10,066 bases of DNA from JBFEYJ01 sp041563315 (GCA_041563315.1 JBFFNE010000096.1:1-10066); one strand, 5' to 3'. Shown: positions 1 through 6,580, counted from the stretch's first letter. Translations and numbers: made by a program. Notes: a model not told the origin generated them from the sequence alone.

Positions 1-326
1 GCGGCGGAGACGCTCGGCGGCGCAGAGGTCACCTCGTCGAGGAACAGGATCCCCTCACTGCCGTGGCGCTCGGCATCGGGCAACATCGCCGGCACCGCCC
101 ACTCCACATGCTCACCGCTACGGAACGGGATACCGCGCAGATCGGAGGGCTCCATCTGTGACAGACGAATATCGATCACCGGCGTGCTGTGACGCTGGCC
201 CACCTGCTGCACCATCATGGACTTGCCCACACCGGGGGGACCCCACAACATCACCGGGGTGTGATGACCCTCGCGGGTACTGAGAAACTCACGTTCGAGG
301 ACATTCGCAATCTGCGCTGGACGCAT
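1..326 (-). CDS. MoxR-like AAA+ ATPase, N-terminal part (cut by window edge)
   Basis: This is the first ~108 residues of a P-loop ATPase that runs off the left edge. Translation of the minus strand from the ATG at 326 gives a Walker A motif, GPPGVGKS, at residues 29-36 and a Walker B-like ILFLDE at about 93-98. The segment DIRLSQMEPSDLRGIP between them is typical of MoxR-type ATPases. These proteins usually act as chaperone-like ATPases, often with a VWA-domain partner, to mature or insert cofactors into other proteins; the partner is not visible here. The start is supported by an AAAGGTG ribosome-binding site (complement of 334-340), 7 bases upstream. The sensor 1, arginine-finger and lid parts lie outside the window, so the exact subfamily and substrate cannot be given. 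Confidence 0.85.
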   Translation of the reverse strand, partial: MRPAQIANVLEREFLSTREGHHTPVMLWGPPGVGKSMMVQQVGQRHSTPVIDIRLSQMEPSDLRGIPFRSGEHVEWAVPAMLPDAERHGSEGILFLDEVTSAPPSVSA

Positions 327-500
327 GCACGCTCACCTTTTAGTAGCTGACTAACTGTTATTTATCTGACTAACGACCGATTTCCCTGGAGCACGCCGAA
401 TCCTTCAGGCTAAACCGCCGATAAATAAGAAGACGAATAGTTTACCATCCCTGTCAGGAATTGAGCAAAACTTTGGCTCATGACATTTTCCGAGACTTCT

Positions 501-935
501 CTAACGAAGTGGGGTCGTTTGCCCGGTTTCCATATAGTGACGGTAATCCTGCAGGATCAGGGTGTGGTCGAAAGCGAGGGGGGCCGGGGGATGGAGTGGA
601 TCGACAAGCTGCAGCGCTTTGGCATCATCGCGAGCCTCGGGGATACCATGGCCTGAGGCGATGTAGACGGCACTGACAGTATGGCCACGCGGATCGCGAG
701 CGGGATGGGAGTAGCACCCGAGCAAGACCTTGAGCGTCACATGCATCGAGGTCTCCTCCAGCGCCTCGCGTACCGCCGCCTGCTCCAGGCTCTCACCGAT
801 GTCCACAAACCCGCCCGGCAGAGCAAAGCCGTGGGGCGGGTTCAGACGTTCGATAAGAAGAATACAGCCCGGTGCCTGCTGCGGCTCGATAATGATATCA
901 ACCGCCAGCAATGGGGTATTGGGCCTGGGCATCAC
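501..935 (-). CDS. Nudix hydrolase (NTP/ADP-sugar pyrophosphatase-like)
   Basis: A 144-residue single-domain Nudix protein. Nudix enzymes hydrolyse nucleoside diphosphates linked to another moiety, using metal held by the Nudix box; the substrate here is unknown. The box starts at Gly42 (GGFVDIGES) and continues with REALEET at residues 56-62, giving G-x5-E-x7-RE-x2-EE with all catalytic acids present. The late glycine of the consensus (EExG) is Ser63 here. The preceding WALPGG-type strand appears as FALPGG. The start is either GTG at 935 or ATG at 932; neither has a clear ribosome-binding site. The gene begins 11-14 bases after the stop of the thioredoxin gene on the same strand, so the two probably share a transcript and are translationally coupled. 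Length is normal for a small Nudix protein. A weak hairpin (462-480) lies downstream. Confidence 0.9.
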   Translation of the reverse strand: MMPRPNTPLLAVDIIIEPQQAPGCILLIERLNPPHGFALPGGFVDIGESLEQAAVREALEETSMHVTLKVLLGCYSHPARDPRGHTVSAVYIASGHGIPEARDDAKALQLVDPLHPPAPLAFDHTLILQDYRHYMETGQTTPLR

Positions 936-946
936 AGAACCGGCAA

Positions 947-1324
947 CTAGCTTTCCTGAGCACTTTCCTGCTGCTCGGCAACCTGGCGACGGATATCGTC
1001 CATATCCAGCTCTTTGGCCTTCTCTATCAGCTGCTCAAACTGTCCACCCATCAGAGCGCCGGGCTGGGAGTAAATGACGATCTGATCACGCAGGATCATC
1101 AGCGTGGGAATGGAACGGACCTGAAAATGACCGGCCAGCTCCTGCTCTTCCTCAGTGTTGACCTTGGCAAAGACGATTTCCGGGTACTTGGCGGAAACCT
1201 CTTCGTAGACAGGGCCAAAAGACTGGCATGGGCCACACCAGGGGGCCCAGAAATCCACGATCACAAAATCGTTGTTTCCCGCCACTTCATCAAAATTGTC
1301 TTTGGTCAGCTCAACCGTTGCCAT
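947..1324 (-). CDS. Thioredoxin-family protein with WCGPC active site
   Basis: A 125-residue thioredoxin that should reduce disulfides in the cytoplasm; no signal peptide is present. The active site WCGPC is at residues 29-33, the buried Asp is Asp24 (IVDFWAPW), and the cis-proline loop is SIPT with Pro73. These are the hallmarks of a functional thioredoxin rather than a DsbA-like oxidase. Classical TrxA is about 108 residues; this protein carries an extra acidic, Gln/Glu-rich helical tail of roughly 15-20 residues ending in AEQQESAQES. Its start has a strong AGGAG site (complement of 1331-1335) seven bases upstream. It is followed at once by the Nudix gene, suggesting an oxidative-stress or nucleotide-cleansing pairing, which is inference. 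Whether it is the main thioredoxin or a paralogue cannot be told from the window. Confidence 0.93.
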   Translation of the reverse strand: MATVELTKDNFDEVAGNNDFVIVDFWAPWCGPCQSFGPVYEEVSAKYPEIVFAKVNTEEEQELAGHFQVRSIPTLMILRDQIVIYSQPGALMGGQFEQLIEKAKELDMDDIRRQVAEQQESAQES

Positions 1325-1513
1325 GGTGATCTCCTAATTGTCCCGCCAGACTGGGTCGTGACGGCAAAAAATTTAGGCAGGCCAAAGACATATGCCATTC
1401 CGGTCTGGCAAAGTTTGCTCTCCGCACCGGAGGAAACCTCGCAAACACACAGCATAAGGCGTGGCCTGCATTAGCGTTCTATAATACACAAATAGGGTGA
1501 CAATTGCCCGGAT

Positions 1514-1915
1514 TCAACCATCTCGATGGGTGAAGCGAATGATCTGACGCCGCCCCTTCTTGTCAGGTCGTTTCGCCGGCCGCGGTTCTGCCGCCGCCTG
1601 CAGACGCCGCTGCTCCGCCCGGCGCTCACGTTCCGTGCGGCTCTCCTCACTCTCTTCGTAAAGCTGTTGCGCCACGCTGGCCGGACCACGTTTATCCGAC
1701 AGCTCGCGCACCGTGATGATGTATTCCTCCTGGCCACGGCGAATGGTCAGCACATCACCAGGCGCTACAGTGCGTGAGGGCTTGGGACGGTGTCCGTTAA
1801 GATGGATGTGCCCGCCATTGATCGCTTCAGTTGCCAGCCCCCGGGTCTTGAAAAAACGTGCCGCCCAGAGCCACTTGTCGAGCCTGACCTTGTCGTGCCC
1901 AGTTGCCGGCATCAT
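1514..1915 (-). CDS. hslR: Ribosome-associated heat shock protein Hsp15 (S4 domain)
   Basis: A 133-residue S4-domain RNA-binding protein. In Escherichia coli, Hsp15 binds free 50S subunits that carry a stalled peptidyl-tRNA and helps recycle them after heat shock. The S4 domain is clear: RLDKWLWAARFFKTRGLA, then AINGGHIHLNG, then PSRTVAPGDVLTI, covering about residues 10-60. The C-terminal third is a long, strongly charged Arg/Lys/Glu helix (residues ~80-133), as in the family. Two ATGs stand in tandem (1915 and 1912). The stop of the upstream small gene is only 4 bases before 1915, and the GGAG of the ribosome-binding site overlaps that stop codon, so the two genes look translationally coupled. 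No sigma-32 promoter match was seen directly before this pair. Confidence 0.93.
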   Translation of the reverse strand: MMPATGHDKVRLDKWLWAARFFKTRGLATEAINGGHIHLNGHRPKPSRTVAPGDVLTIRRGQEEYIITVRELSDKRGPASVAQQLYEESEESRTERERRAEQRRLQAAAEPRPAKRPDKKGRRQIIRFTHRDG

Positions 1916-1919
1916 CGCC

Positions 1920-2147
1920 TCACTCCTGCCCCCCGCTCTTCTTGCGGGCCTGTAACTCGAGCATCATCTCCTCGTAGTAATCGATGGGGATCAGGGCATG
2001 CTCGGTGGTTTCGCAAGAGGGACAGTGCTGGATCAACATCATCCCAACGGCCTCGACATCGTCATAATCCTCGTCGTCGATATGGCTGTACTCGATCATG
2101 CCCTCGAAATGGCAGTCAAAGCAGTGTCCCCAGGCTGTAAACTTCAT
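1920..2147 (-). CDS. Small four-cysteine zinc-ribbon-like protein, function unknown
   Basis: A 75-residue acidic protein I do not recognise as a named family. It contains two CxxC knuckles, Cys9/Cys12 (HCFDCHFEG) and Cys42/Cys45 (HCPSCETT), about 30 residues apart, which is the layout of a zinc ribbon; His8, His13 and His41 are adjacent. Between them is a very acidic stretch, HIDDEDYDDVEAVG. The C-terminal third (YYEEMMLELQARKK) is likely a single helix. There is no signal peptide or membrane segment, so it should be cytoplasmic. It ends 4 bases before hslR and probably shares its transcript, which suggests but does not prove a link to ribosome or stress biology. The ribosome-binding site is weak. 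Two intact CxxC pairs and tight linkage to hslR argue for a real gene. Confidence 0.8.
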   Translation of the reverse strand: MKFTAWGHCFDCHFEGMIEYSHIDDEDYDDVEAVGMMLIQHCPSCETTEHALIPIDYYEEMMLELQARKKSGGQE

Positions 2148-2426
2148 TTACTTTCACTCAATTATCGCTACTAGCCTATAGCTTGCCGCAAACCGCCCCT
2201 GCTGCCAAATGCCAATATCACATAATCGCATCACGAAGCGGCACCCAGTGGTGAAATCGCACGCCTCCTTTGCCCAAGTCCCGGCAGAGGGCGCACCGCC
2301 CAACGCAATAACCCCACCCCATCCATGAGATTCCGACATCATTGATGATATCTGAACATTCAAAACGGGGCGTCTCTATCCTTATCGCCAACACCCTTCA
2401 ACGATATCCTCAGACAAGGAGTTGCC
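2148..2426. other. Intergenic region between divergent genes, no gene seen
   Basis: This 279-base stretch separates the minus-strand zinc-ribbon/hslR pair from the plus-strand VOC gene, so it must hold at least two divergent promoters. I see no convincing -35/-10 pair on either strand and no hairpin followed by a T-tract. A 69-codon minus-strand open frame (2154-2363) has no protein-like composition and no ribosome-binding site. The only clear element is the AAGGAG at 2416-2421 that serves the VOC gene. Confidence 0.5.
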
Positions 2427-2843
2427 ATGAAACCAAGAATTAGCATGATCACCCTGGGCGTAAATGACCTTGCACGGTCAGTCCTGTTTTATCAGCAAGG
2501 CCTCGGCTTACCGAAAATGGAATCACCTCCTGAAGTAGCATTCTTCCCCCTCAATGGCACCTGGCTCGGCCTCTATTCCCGTGACGCACTCGCGGAGGAT
2601 GCAACGGTTTCTGCCGCAGGCAGCGGCTTTGGCGGATTTACTCTCTCACACAATGTGCACTCGGCATCCGAGGTCGACAAGCTGCTGGAAGATGCTGTGT
2701 CAGCGGGAGCAACCCTCGTCAAACCGGGACAAAAGGTGTTTTGGGGAGGTTATTCCGGCTACTTTATGGACCCCGACGGCCACCTTTGGGAGATCGCCCA
2801 CAACCCTTTATTCTGGGTCGGGCCGGAGGATGAACACGACTAA
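2427..2843 (+). CDS. VOC superfamily (glyoxalase/bleomycin-resistance fold) protein
   Basis: A 138-residue one-domain-length VOC protein, formed of paired beta-alpha-beta-beta-beta modules. The first module starts with MITLGVNDLARSVLFYQQGLG (in two parts: ITLGVNDL and FYQQGLGL), and the second ends with GGYSGYFMDPDGHLWEIAHN. Glu122 of LWEIAHN is in the usual metal-ligand place at the end of the fold. The usual first-strand histidine ligand is replaced by Thr9/Leu10, as in many annotated glyoxalase-like proteins of unknown substrate, so I do not call it lactoylglutathione lyase. The start is fixed by AAGGAG at 2416-2421, five bases before the ATG. It appears monocistronic: the next gene starts 289 bases downstream. 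The substrate is unknown. Confidence 0.88.
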   Translation: MKPRISMITLGVNDLARSVLFYQQGLGLPKMESPPEVAFFPLNGTWLGLYSRDALAEDATVSAAGSGFGGFTLSHNVHSASEVDKLLEDAVSAGATLVKPGQKVFWGGYSGYFMDPDGHLWEIAHNPLFWVGPEDEHD

Positions 2844-2859
2844 AAACCATGAGCTTCTA

Positions 2860-2897
2860 CGGTAACGACTCGCCCCCTTATGCGAGTGCCGAGTAGA
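2860..2897. repeat. Dispersed repeat, copy A (38 bp)
   Basis: This block begins CGGTAACGACTCGCCCCC and ends GTGCCGAGTAGA. It matches 8444-8482 at 36 of 39 aligned positions (one C indel and two substitutions). It can fold, through ACTCGC at 2868-2873 with GCGAGT at 2882-2887, or ACTCG with CGAGT at 2890-2894; the second pairing is the one kept in copy B. It starts 17 bases after the stop of the VOC gene. Similarity to copy B stops abruptly at both ends. Confidence 0.85.
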
Positions 2898-3096
2898 CCA
2901 GGTTGCCCCCTCCGGGGCCCCGAACCTCAACACTACTGCGCAACTTGCCGAAAGCGCCATACTCCACGCTCCCTGGCTACCTGGCATTTCTCTTTTCGCC
3001 GTTGCGGTAAAAGCATTGCCAGGAGGGCGAGCAGTTACCTTGTACGTTCAAGCTGCGGGCATCTACATGGAGGAAATTTCTCTGAGATACGACTAA
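2866..3096 (+). other. Open frame without a start codon; possible gene remnant
   Basis: Between the VOC gene and pagL, one plus-strand frame stays open from the stop at 2863-2865 to the TAA at 3094-3096, about 76 codons. It reads ESAILHAPWLPGISLFAVAV and later RAVTLYVQAAGIYMEEISL. The sequence looks protein-like but has no usable early ATG/GTG and no ribosome-binding site. Its first part overlaps the dispersed repeat. It could be the decayed tail of a gene or chance; I do not recognise the family. Confidence 0.2.
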
Positions 3097-3132
3097 ACCT
3101 GATATCAGATATCCCGCTAACAAGGAACACCA

Positions 3133-3717
3133 ATGGTGCCCCGCTACATCAGAGCAGCCGACAAAACCTGTTGCAGCCTTGCACTGTTGACCCTGCTCCT
3201 GTTTTGGACATTACTCCCGCTCAAGCAGGCTTATGCCAACTACGCGGTCACCCTCGATAGTGGGTATGGGTTAGAGGACACAAAACTGTGGCGTCTGAAC
3301 TTCTCCCTTGGCAATGAAAAGCGCTATCCCACCGGAAACGGCTGGTATTGGATCCGTAACTGGGAGGGAAATCTCAGCTACTGGTATCTGCAAAAAAACA
3401 TCAGGGGTGAGAAAAGGCTACTGGAAGCGGGCATAACCCCAAACTTCCGTCTGGCGCGTGAACAGCAATGGAGCTGGGGGTGGCGACCTTACCTGGAGGG
3501 AGGCCTGGGGATCCATCTGCTATCCAGGATACATATCGGCACCCGCAATCTCGGCAGTGCCTTCCAGTTCGGCACCCACGCGGGCCTCGGCGTTCGCTTC
3601 GGCAGTAATGAACAATATGACCTGGCCTGGCGCATTGAACACCTTTCCAATGCCGGCCTTCGTGAACCCAATCCGGGCATCAACTTTACCATGGTGAGGG
3701 TGGGCTATCGCTGGTAA
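3133..3717 (+). CDS. pagL: PagL-like lipid A 3-O-deacylase (outer membrane acyloxyacyl hydrolase)
   Basis: A 194-residue outer-membrane beta-barrel of the PagL family, which removes the 3-O acyl chain from lipid A. An N-terminal signal peptide is clear: a basic start, then a hydrophobic core (LALLTLLLFWTLLP) and a likely cut after YA at about residue 36. The mature part has alternating aromatic beta strands and ends in GYRW, an aromatic C-terminus as expected for barrel insertion. The catalytic signature RIEHLSNAGLREPNPGINF holds His170 and Ser172, matching His126/Ser128 of Pseudomonas aeruginosa PagL; Asn173 matches the conserved Asn129. The residue at the place of the third catalytic member, Glu140, is Asn184 here. 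The start has AAGGA at 3122-3126, six bases before the ATG. No PhoP-box-like repeat was seen upstream. The gene stands alone. Confidence 0.88.
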   Translation: MVPRYIRAADKTCCSLALLTLLLFWTLLPLKQAYANYAVTLDSGYGLEDTKLWRLNFSLGNEKRYPTGNGWYWIRNWEGNLSYWYLQKNIRGEKRLLEAGITPNFRLAREQQWSWGWRPYLEGGLGIHLLSRIHIGTRNLGSAFQFGTHAGLGVRFGSNEQYDLAWRIEHLSNAGLREPNPGINFTMVRVGYRW

Positions 3718-3821
3718 CGGTTACTGAGTCCCCTCAAAGATTAAGCATCGAAGAATCTGCCTCGACGTCTACACTTGTTCCATTATTGCCACCAGACAAC
3801 AGTTGACCGGGAGTGACGGTG

Positions 3822-4298
3822 ATGACCTTATCCATAAGCTCACCTGAGTTTAGTAATCATGGCGAAATCCCTGCAGAGTATACCTGTGACGGCGACAATA
3901 TCTCGCCACCGTTGGCCTGGTCCGGCTTACCGGAAGGTACCCGTTCACTGGCACTGATTGTCGATGATCCAGACGCTCCCGATCCCAAGGCTCCGAAACG
4001 CACCTGGGTTCATTGGGTGCTTTACAATATCCCAGCCGCCACATCGGGCCTGCAGAAGGGCGTCCAACCTTCACATCTGCCGGATGGTACGCGGGAAGGG
4101 ATAAATGACTCCAACCATAGCGACTATGGTTGCCCCTGTCCCCCCATCGGACGTCATCGATACTTCTTCAAGCTCTACGCACTCGACACCGAGTTTGGTG
4201 AGCTATCACCACCCACCAAGGACACCCTGCTCAAGGCGATGGATGGGCATGTACTGGAGAAGGCGGAGCTGATGGGGACTTACCAGAAACACCGTTAG
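3822..4298 (+). CDS. PEBP family protein, YbhB/YbcL (Raf kinase inhibitor-like)
   Basis: A 158-residue cytoplasmic phosphatidylethanolamine-binding-protein fold, close to the length of E. coli YbhB. Both signature regions of the family are present: DDPDAPDP at residues 48-55 followed by WVHWVLYNIP (His64), and CPCPPIGRHRYFFKLYALD at 104-122. The usual GYGGPCPP is DYGCPCPP here. The first strand, PAEYTCDGDNISPPLAW, is also typical. These form a small anion/ligand pocket; the physiological ligand in bacteria is not established. I prefer the ATG at 3822 because GGGAG at 3809-3813 sits eight bases before it; GTG at 3813 or 3819 would give up to three more residues but poor spacing. It appears monocistronic, with 104 bases after pagL. 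Confidence 0.9.
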   Translation: MTLSISSPEFSNHGEIPAEYTCDGDNISPPLAWSGLPEGTRSLALIVDDPDAPDPKAPKRTWVHWVLYNIPAATSGLQKGVQPSHLPDGTREGINDSNHSDYGCPCPPIGRHRYFFKLYALDTEFGELSPPTKDTLLKAMDGHVLEKAELMGTYQKHR

Positions 4299-4346
4299 TA
4301 CCATGGCCGGCACACCTCGAAATGCCCCTTTGTTGAATGATTTTTT

Positions 4347-4400
4347 GGGAGCGGACCTCCGGGCCGCGATTAAGATGGCACAACTCGCGACCAGGACTGT
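4347..4400. repeat. REP-like element: two adjacent GC-rich hairpins
   Basis: The stretch GGGAGCGGACCTCCGGGCCG, running on to CGAT, starts with a GGAG tetranucleotide followed by an imperfect palindrome (GCGG pairs with CCGC). About 15 bases later comes a second hairpin, GCGAC with GTCGC at 4386-4402. This layout resembles extragenic REP elements of Pseudomonas and related bacteria, which begin with GTAG or GGAG before a hairpin. It lies in the noncoding space between two convergent genes. I see only this one copy of the sequence in the window, so membership of a repeat family is inferred. Confidence 0.4.
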
Positions 4401-4467
4401 CGCACACAACCGTAGGCCGATAAGCGGTAACACATCCGGCAACCTGAGCCCGTTTTCATTGGTGCAT

Positions 4468-4489
4468 AAAAAAGCGGCCCGAAGGCCGC
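4468..4489 (-). terminator. Rho-independent terminator of htpG
   Basis: Read on the minus strand, the hairpin is GCGGCC-TTCG-GGCCGC, a perfect six-base-pair stem closed by a stable TTCG tetraloop (4474-4489), followed at once by six T residues (4473-4468). It begins 25 bases after the htpG stop codon. The plus-strand side is followed only by TTCTTC, so termination should mainly act on htpG transcripts. Confidence 0.93.
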
Positions 4490-4514
4490 TTCTTCATCCG
4501 CGGGGACAATCCCC

Positions 4515-6428
4515 TCAGGCACTCATCTCCAGCAACATCTTGTTGAGTTTGGCAACAAAACTGGCCGGGTCATCGAGGGTACCACCCTCGGCGAGCAGTG
4601 CCTGGTCGAAGAGGATCGTGGTGAGATCAGCAAAACGCTCGCCCTCCTCGCCCTTGAGCTTGCTAACCAACGGATGCTCGGGGTTGAGCTCCATGATCGG
4701 CTTGATACTTGGGGCATCCTGACCCACGGACTTGAGGATACGTTCGAGATTGGCGCTCATCTCGTGTTCACCGGTGACCAGGCAGGCCGGGGAGTTGGTC
4801 AGGCGGTGGCTGATACGCACCTCTTTGACCTTGTCGCCGAGTGTTTCCTGCACCTTGTTCACCAAATCCTCGAAGTTCTTCGCGGTCTCCTCCTGCTGCT
4901 TTTTCTCGGCCTCGTCCTCCAGGTTACCAAGGTCGAGTTCGCCCTTGGTGACCGACTTCATCGGCTTGCCGTCGAACTCGGTCAGCGAGGAGGCGAGCCA
5001 CTCGTCGACCCGGTCGTACATCAGGATCACCTCAATCCCCTTCTTGCGGAAGATCTCCAGATGGGGGCTGTTCTTCGCTGCGGCGAAAGAGTCGGCGGTG
5101 ATGTAGTAGATCGCCTCCTGGCCCTCTTTCATCCGGCTGATGTAATCAGCAAGGGAGGCGTTCTGCTCGTCGGTGTCGTTGTGGGTGGAAGCGAAACGCA
5201 ACAGCCCCGCGATCTGCTCACGGTTGGCGAAGTCCTCGCCGGGCCCCTCCTTCATCACCTTGCCGAACTGCTCCCAGAACTCGGTGTACTTCTCCGGCTC
5301 ATTTTTGGCGATGCCCTCGAGCAGCCCCAGCACCTTCTTCACCGAAGCGCCGCGCATGGTGTCGGTGATCTTGTTGTGTTGCAGGATCTCGCGCGAGACG
5401 TTAAGCGGCAGGTCGTTGGAATCGATCACCCCGCGCACGAAACGCAGGTAATTGGGCATCAGATGCTCGGCGTCGTCCATGATAAAGACGCGGCGCACAT
5501 AGAGCTTGATGCCATTGCGGCGCTCCCGGTCCCACAGGTCGAACGGCGCCTTCTTCGGTACATAGAGCAGTGAGGTGTACTCGAGCTTGCCCTCGACCTT
5601 GTTGTGACTCCAGGCCAGTGGTTCTTCCCAATCGTGGCTGACATGCTTGTAAAACTCACTGTACTCCTCGTCGGAGATCTCGCTCTTCGGGCGAACCCAG
5701 AGGGCGGAGGCCCTGTTGACCGTCTCCTCCTCGGGGATCACAGTCTCGTCCTTCTCCTTGTCCTCTTCGCCCGGCATCTCCTCTTTGGCCATCAGGATTG
5801 GCAGGGTGATGTGGTCAGAGTACTTGCGGATAATCGAGCGCAGACGCCAACCGTCGGCGAACTCTTCATCCCCTTCACGCAGGTGCAGCACGATCTCGGT
5901 GCCGTGACCGTCCTTGTCCACATTCTCCAGGGTGTAATCGCCCTCGCCCGCCGACTCCCAGCGTACGCCATGTTCGGGGGTAAGCCCGGCGCGGCGGGTG
6001 GTGACCGTAACCTTGTCGGCGACGATAAAGGAGGAGTAGAAACCAACGCCGAATTGACCAATGAGATTGGCGTCCTTCTTCTGGTCGCCGGTGAGTTGTT
6101 CGAGAAACGCACGGGTGCCGGATTTGGCGATGGTGCCCAGGTTGTCGATCACTTCCTGACGACTCATGCCGATCCCATTGTCAGAGATGGTGAGGGTGCG
6201 AGCGGTCTTGTCAAAGGCCACGTGGATCTTCAACTCCTGGTCGCCTTCGTACAAAGCATCATCCGAGAGCGCCTCAAACCGCAGCTTGTCGCAAGCATCG
6301 GAGGCGTTGGAGATCAACTCTCGCAGGAAGATCTCCTTGTTGGAATAGAGGGAGTGGATCATCAGGTGCAGCAGCTGCTTGACCTCGGTTTCGAATCCCA
6401 ATGTCTCTTTTTGCGCTTCAACAGTCAT
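4515..6428 (-). CDS. htpG: Chaperone HtpG (bacterial Hsp90)
   Basis: A 637-residue Hsp90 chaperone (E. coli HtpG is 624). It is a cytoplasmic ATP-driven dimer that remodels client proteins together with DnaK. The N-terminal GHKL ATPase has its motifs intact: LRELISNASDACDKLRF with catalytic Glu37 and Asn41, DNGIGM with Asp83, the lid segment NLGTIAKSGT and GQFGVGFYSS at 124-133. The middle domain contains LPLNVSREILQ, which carries the catalytic arginine. The C-terminal dimerisation domain is complete and there is no MEEVD tail, as usual in bacteria. A GGAGG ribosome-binding site lies 12 bases before the ATG, a little far. A sigma-32-type promoter stands upstream and a strong terminator downstream, so the gene is a single heat-inducible unit. 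An acidic linker (EEMPGEEDKEKDETVIPEEE) follows the N domain. Confidence 0.98.
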   Translation of the reverse strand: MTVEAQKETLGFETEVKQLLHLMIHSLYSNKEIFLRELISNASDACDKLRFEALSDDALYEGDQELKIHVAFDKTARTLTISDNGIGMSRQEVIDNLGTIAKSGTRAFLEQLTGDQKKDANLIGQFGVGFYSSFIVADKVTVTTRRAGLTPEHGVRWESAGEGDYTLENVDKDGHGTEIVLHLREGDEEFADGWRLRSIIRKYSDHITLPILMAKEEMPGEEDKEKDETVIPEEETVNRASALWVRPKSEISDEEYSEFYKHVSHDWEEPLAWSHNKVEGKLEYTSLLYVPKKAPFDLWDRERRNGIKLYVRRVFIMDDAEHLMPNYLRFVRGVIDSNDLPLNVSREILQHNKITDTMRGASVKKVLGLLEGIAKNEPEKYTEFWEQFGKVMKEGPGEDFANREQIAGLLRFASTHNDTDEQNASLADYISRMKEGQEAIYYITADSFAAAKNSPHLEIFRKKGIEVILMYDRVDEWLASSLTEFDGKPMKSVTKGELDLGNLEDEAEKKQQEETAKNFEDLVNKVQETLGDKVKEVRISHRLTNSPACLVTGEHEMSANLERILKSVGQDAPSIKPIMELNPEHPLVSKLKGEEGERFADLTTILFDQALLAEGGTLDDPASFVAKLNKMLLEMSA

Positions 6429-6480
6429 GGTTAACTGAATCCTCCAGTTAAATTTAAGAACACATAGTAAGTAGGCCGAA

Positions 6481-6509
6481 AAATAGGGCTATTCTACCCG
6501 GTATTCAAG
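6481..6509 (-). promoter_or_regulatory. Sigma-32 (heat-shock) type promoter of htpG
   Basis: On the minus strand, CTTGAA (complement of 6504-6509) is followed after 15 bases by CCCTATTT (complement of 6481-6488). This matches the E. coli sigma-32 consensus CTTGAAA-N13-15-CCCCATNT closely. A transcript starting about 7 bases downstream would have a leader of roughly 45 bases before the htpG ATG. Regulation by heat shock is what is known of htpG elsewhere; the site here is by inspection. Confidence 0.72.
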
Positions 6510-6518
6510 TCCGGTGCT

Positions 6519-6533
6519 GGCCGGATGCCGGCC
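6519..6533. promoter_or_regulatory. Perfect palindrome in the htpG-pgm divergent region
   Basis: GGCCGG-ATG-CCGGCC, a six-base perfect inverted repeat with a three-base spacer, lies directly upstream of the htpG -35 box. A second small inverted repeat, TGTCA-CCA-TGACA, sits at 6546-6558, 23 bases before the pgm start. Either could be an operator or simply a hairpin in the pgm leader; no regulator is suggested by the context. Confidence 0.25.
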
Positions 6534-6580
6534 TCTGTGCTTGAATGTCACCATGACAAGTTGAACAAGAACAAGGAACC

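Noticed and set aside
462..480. Hairpin TGAGC...GCTCA downstream of the Nudix gene as a terminator
   Set aside because: Only five base pairs and no T-tract follows on the minus strand; too weak to annotate.
1479..1486. TATAAT/TATTAT match upstream of the thioredoxin gene
   Set aside because: No -35 element at acceptable spacing on either strand; the nearest TTGTCA is only 11 bases from TATTAT.
2880..3260. A 126-codon plus-strand frame overlapping the pagL start
   Set aside because: Arg/Pro/Ser/Cys-rich, no ribosome-binding site, and it overlaps the signal peptide region of pagL in another frame.
4206..4442. A 78-codon minus-strand frame with a hydrophobic stretch
   Set aside because: It overlaps the end of the PEBP gene and the REP-like hairpins, and has no ribosome-binding site; the hydrophobic run is likely chance.
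4674..6434. Long plus-strand open frames (4674-5573 and 5604-6434) opposite htpG
   Set aside because: They lie wholly antisense to a full, motif-complete htpG and show Leu/Val/Gly-rich shadow composition.
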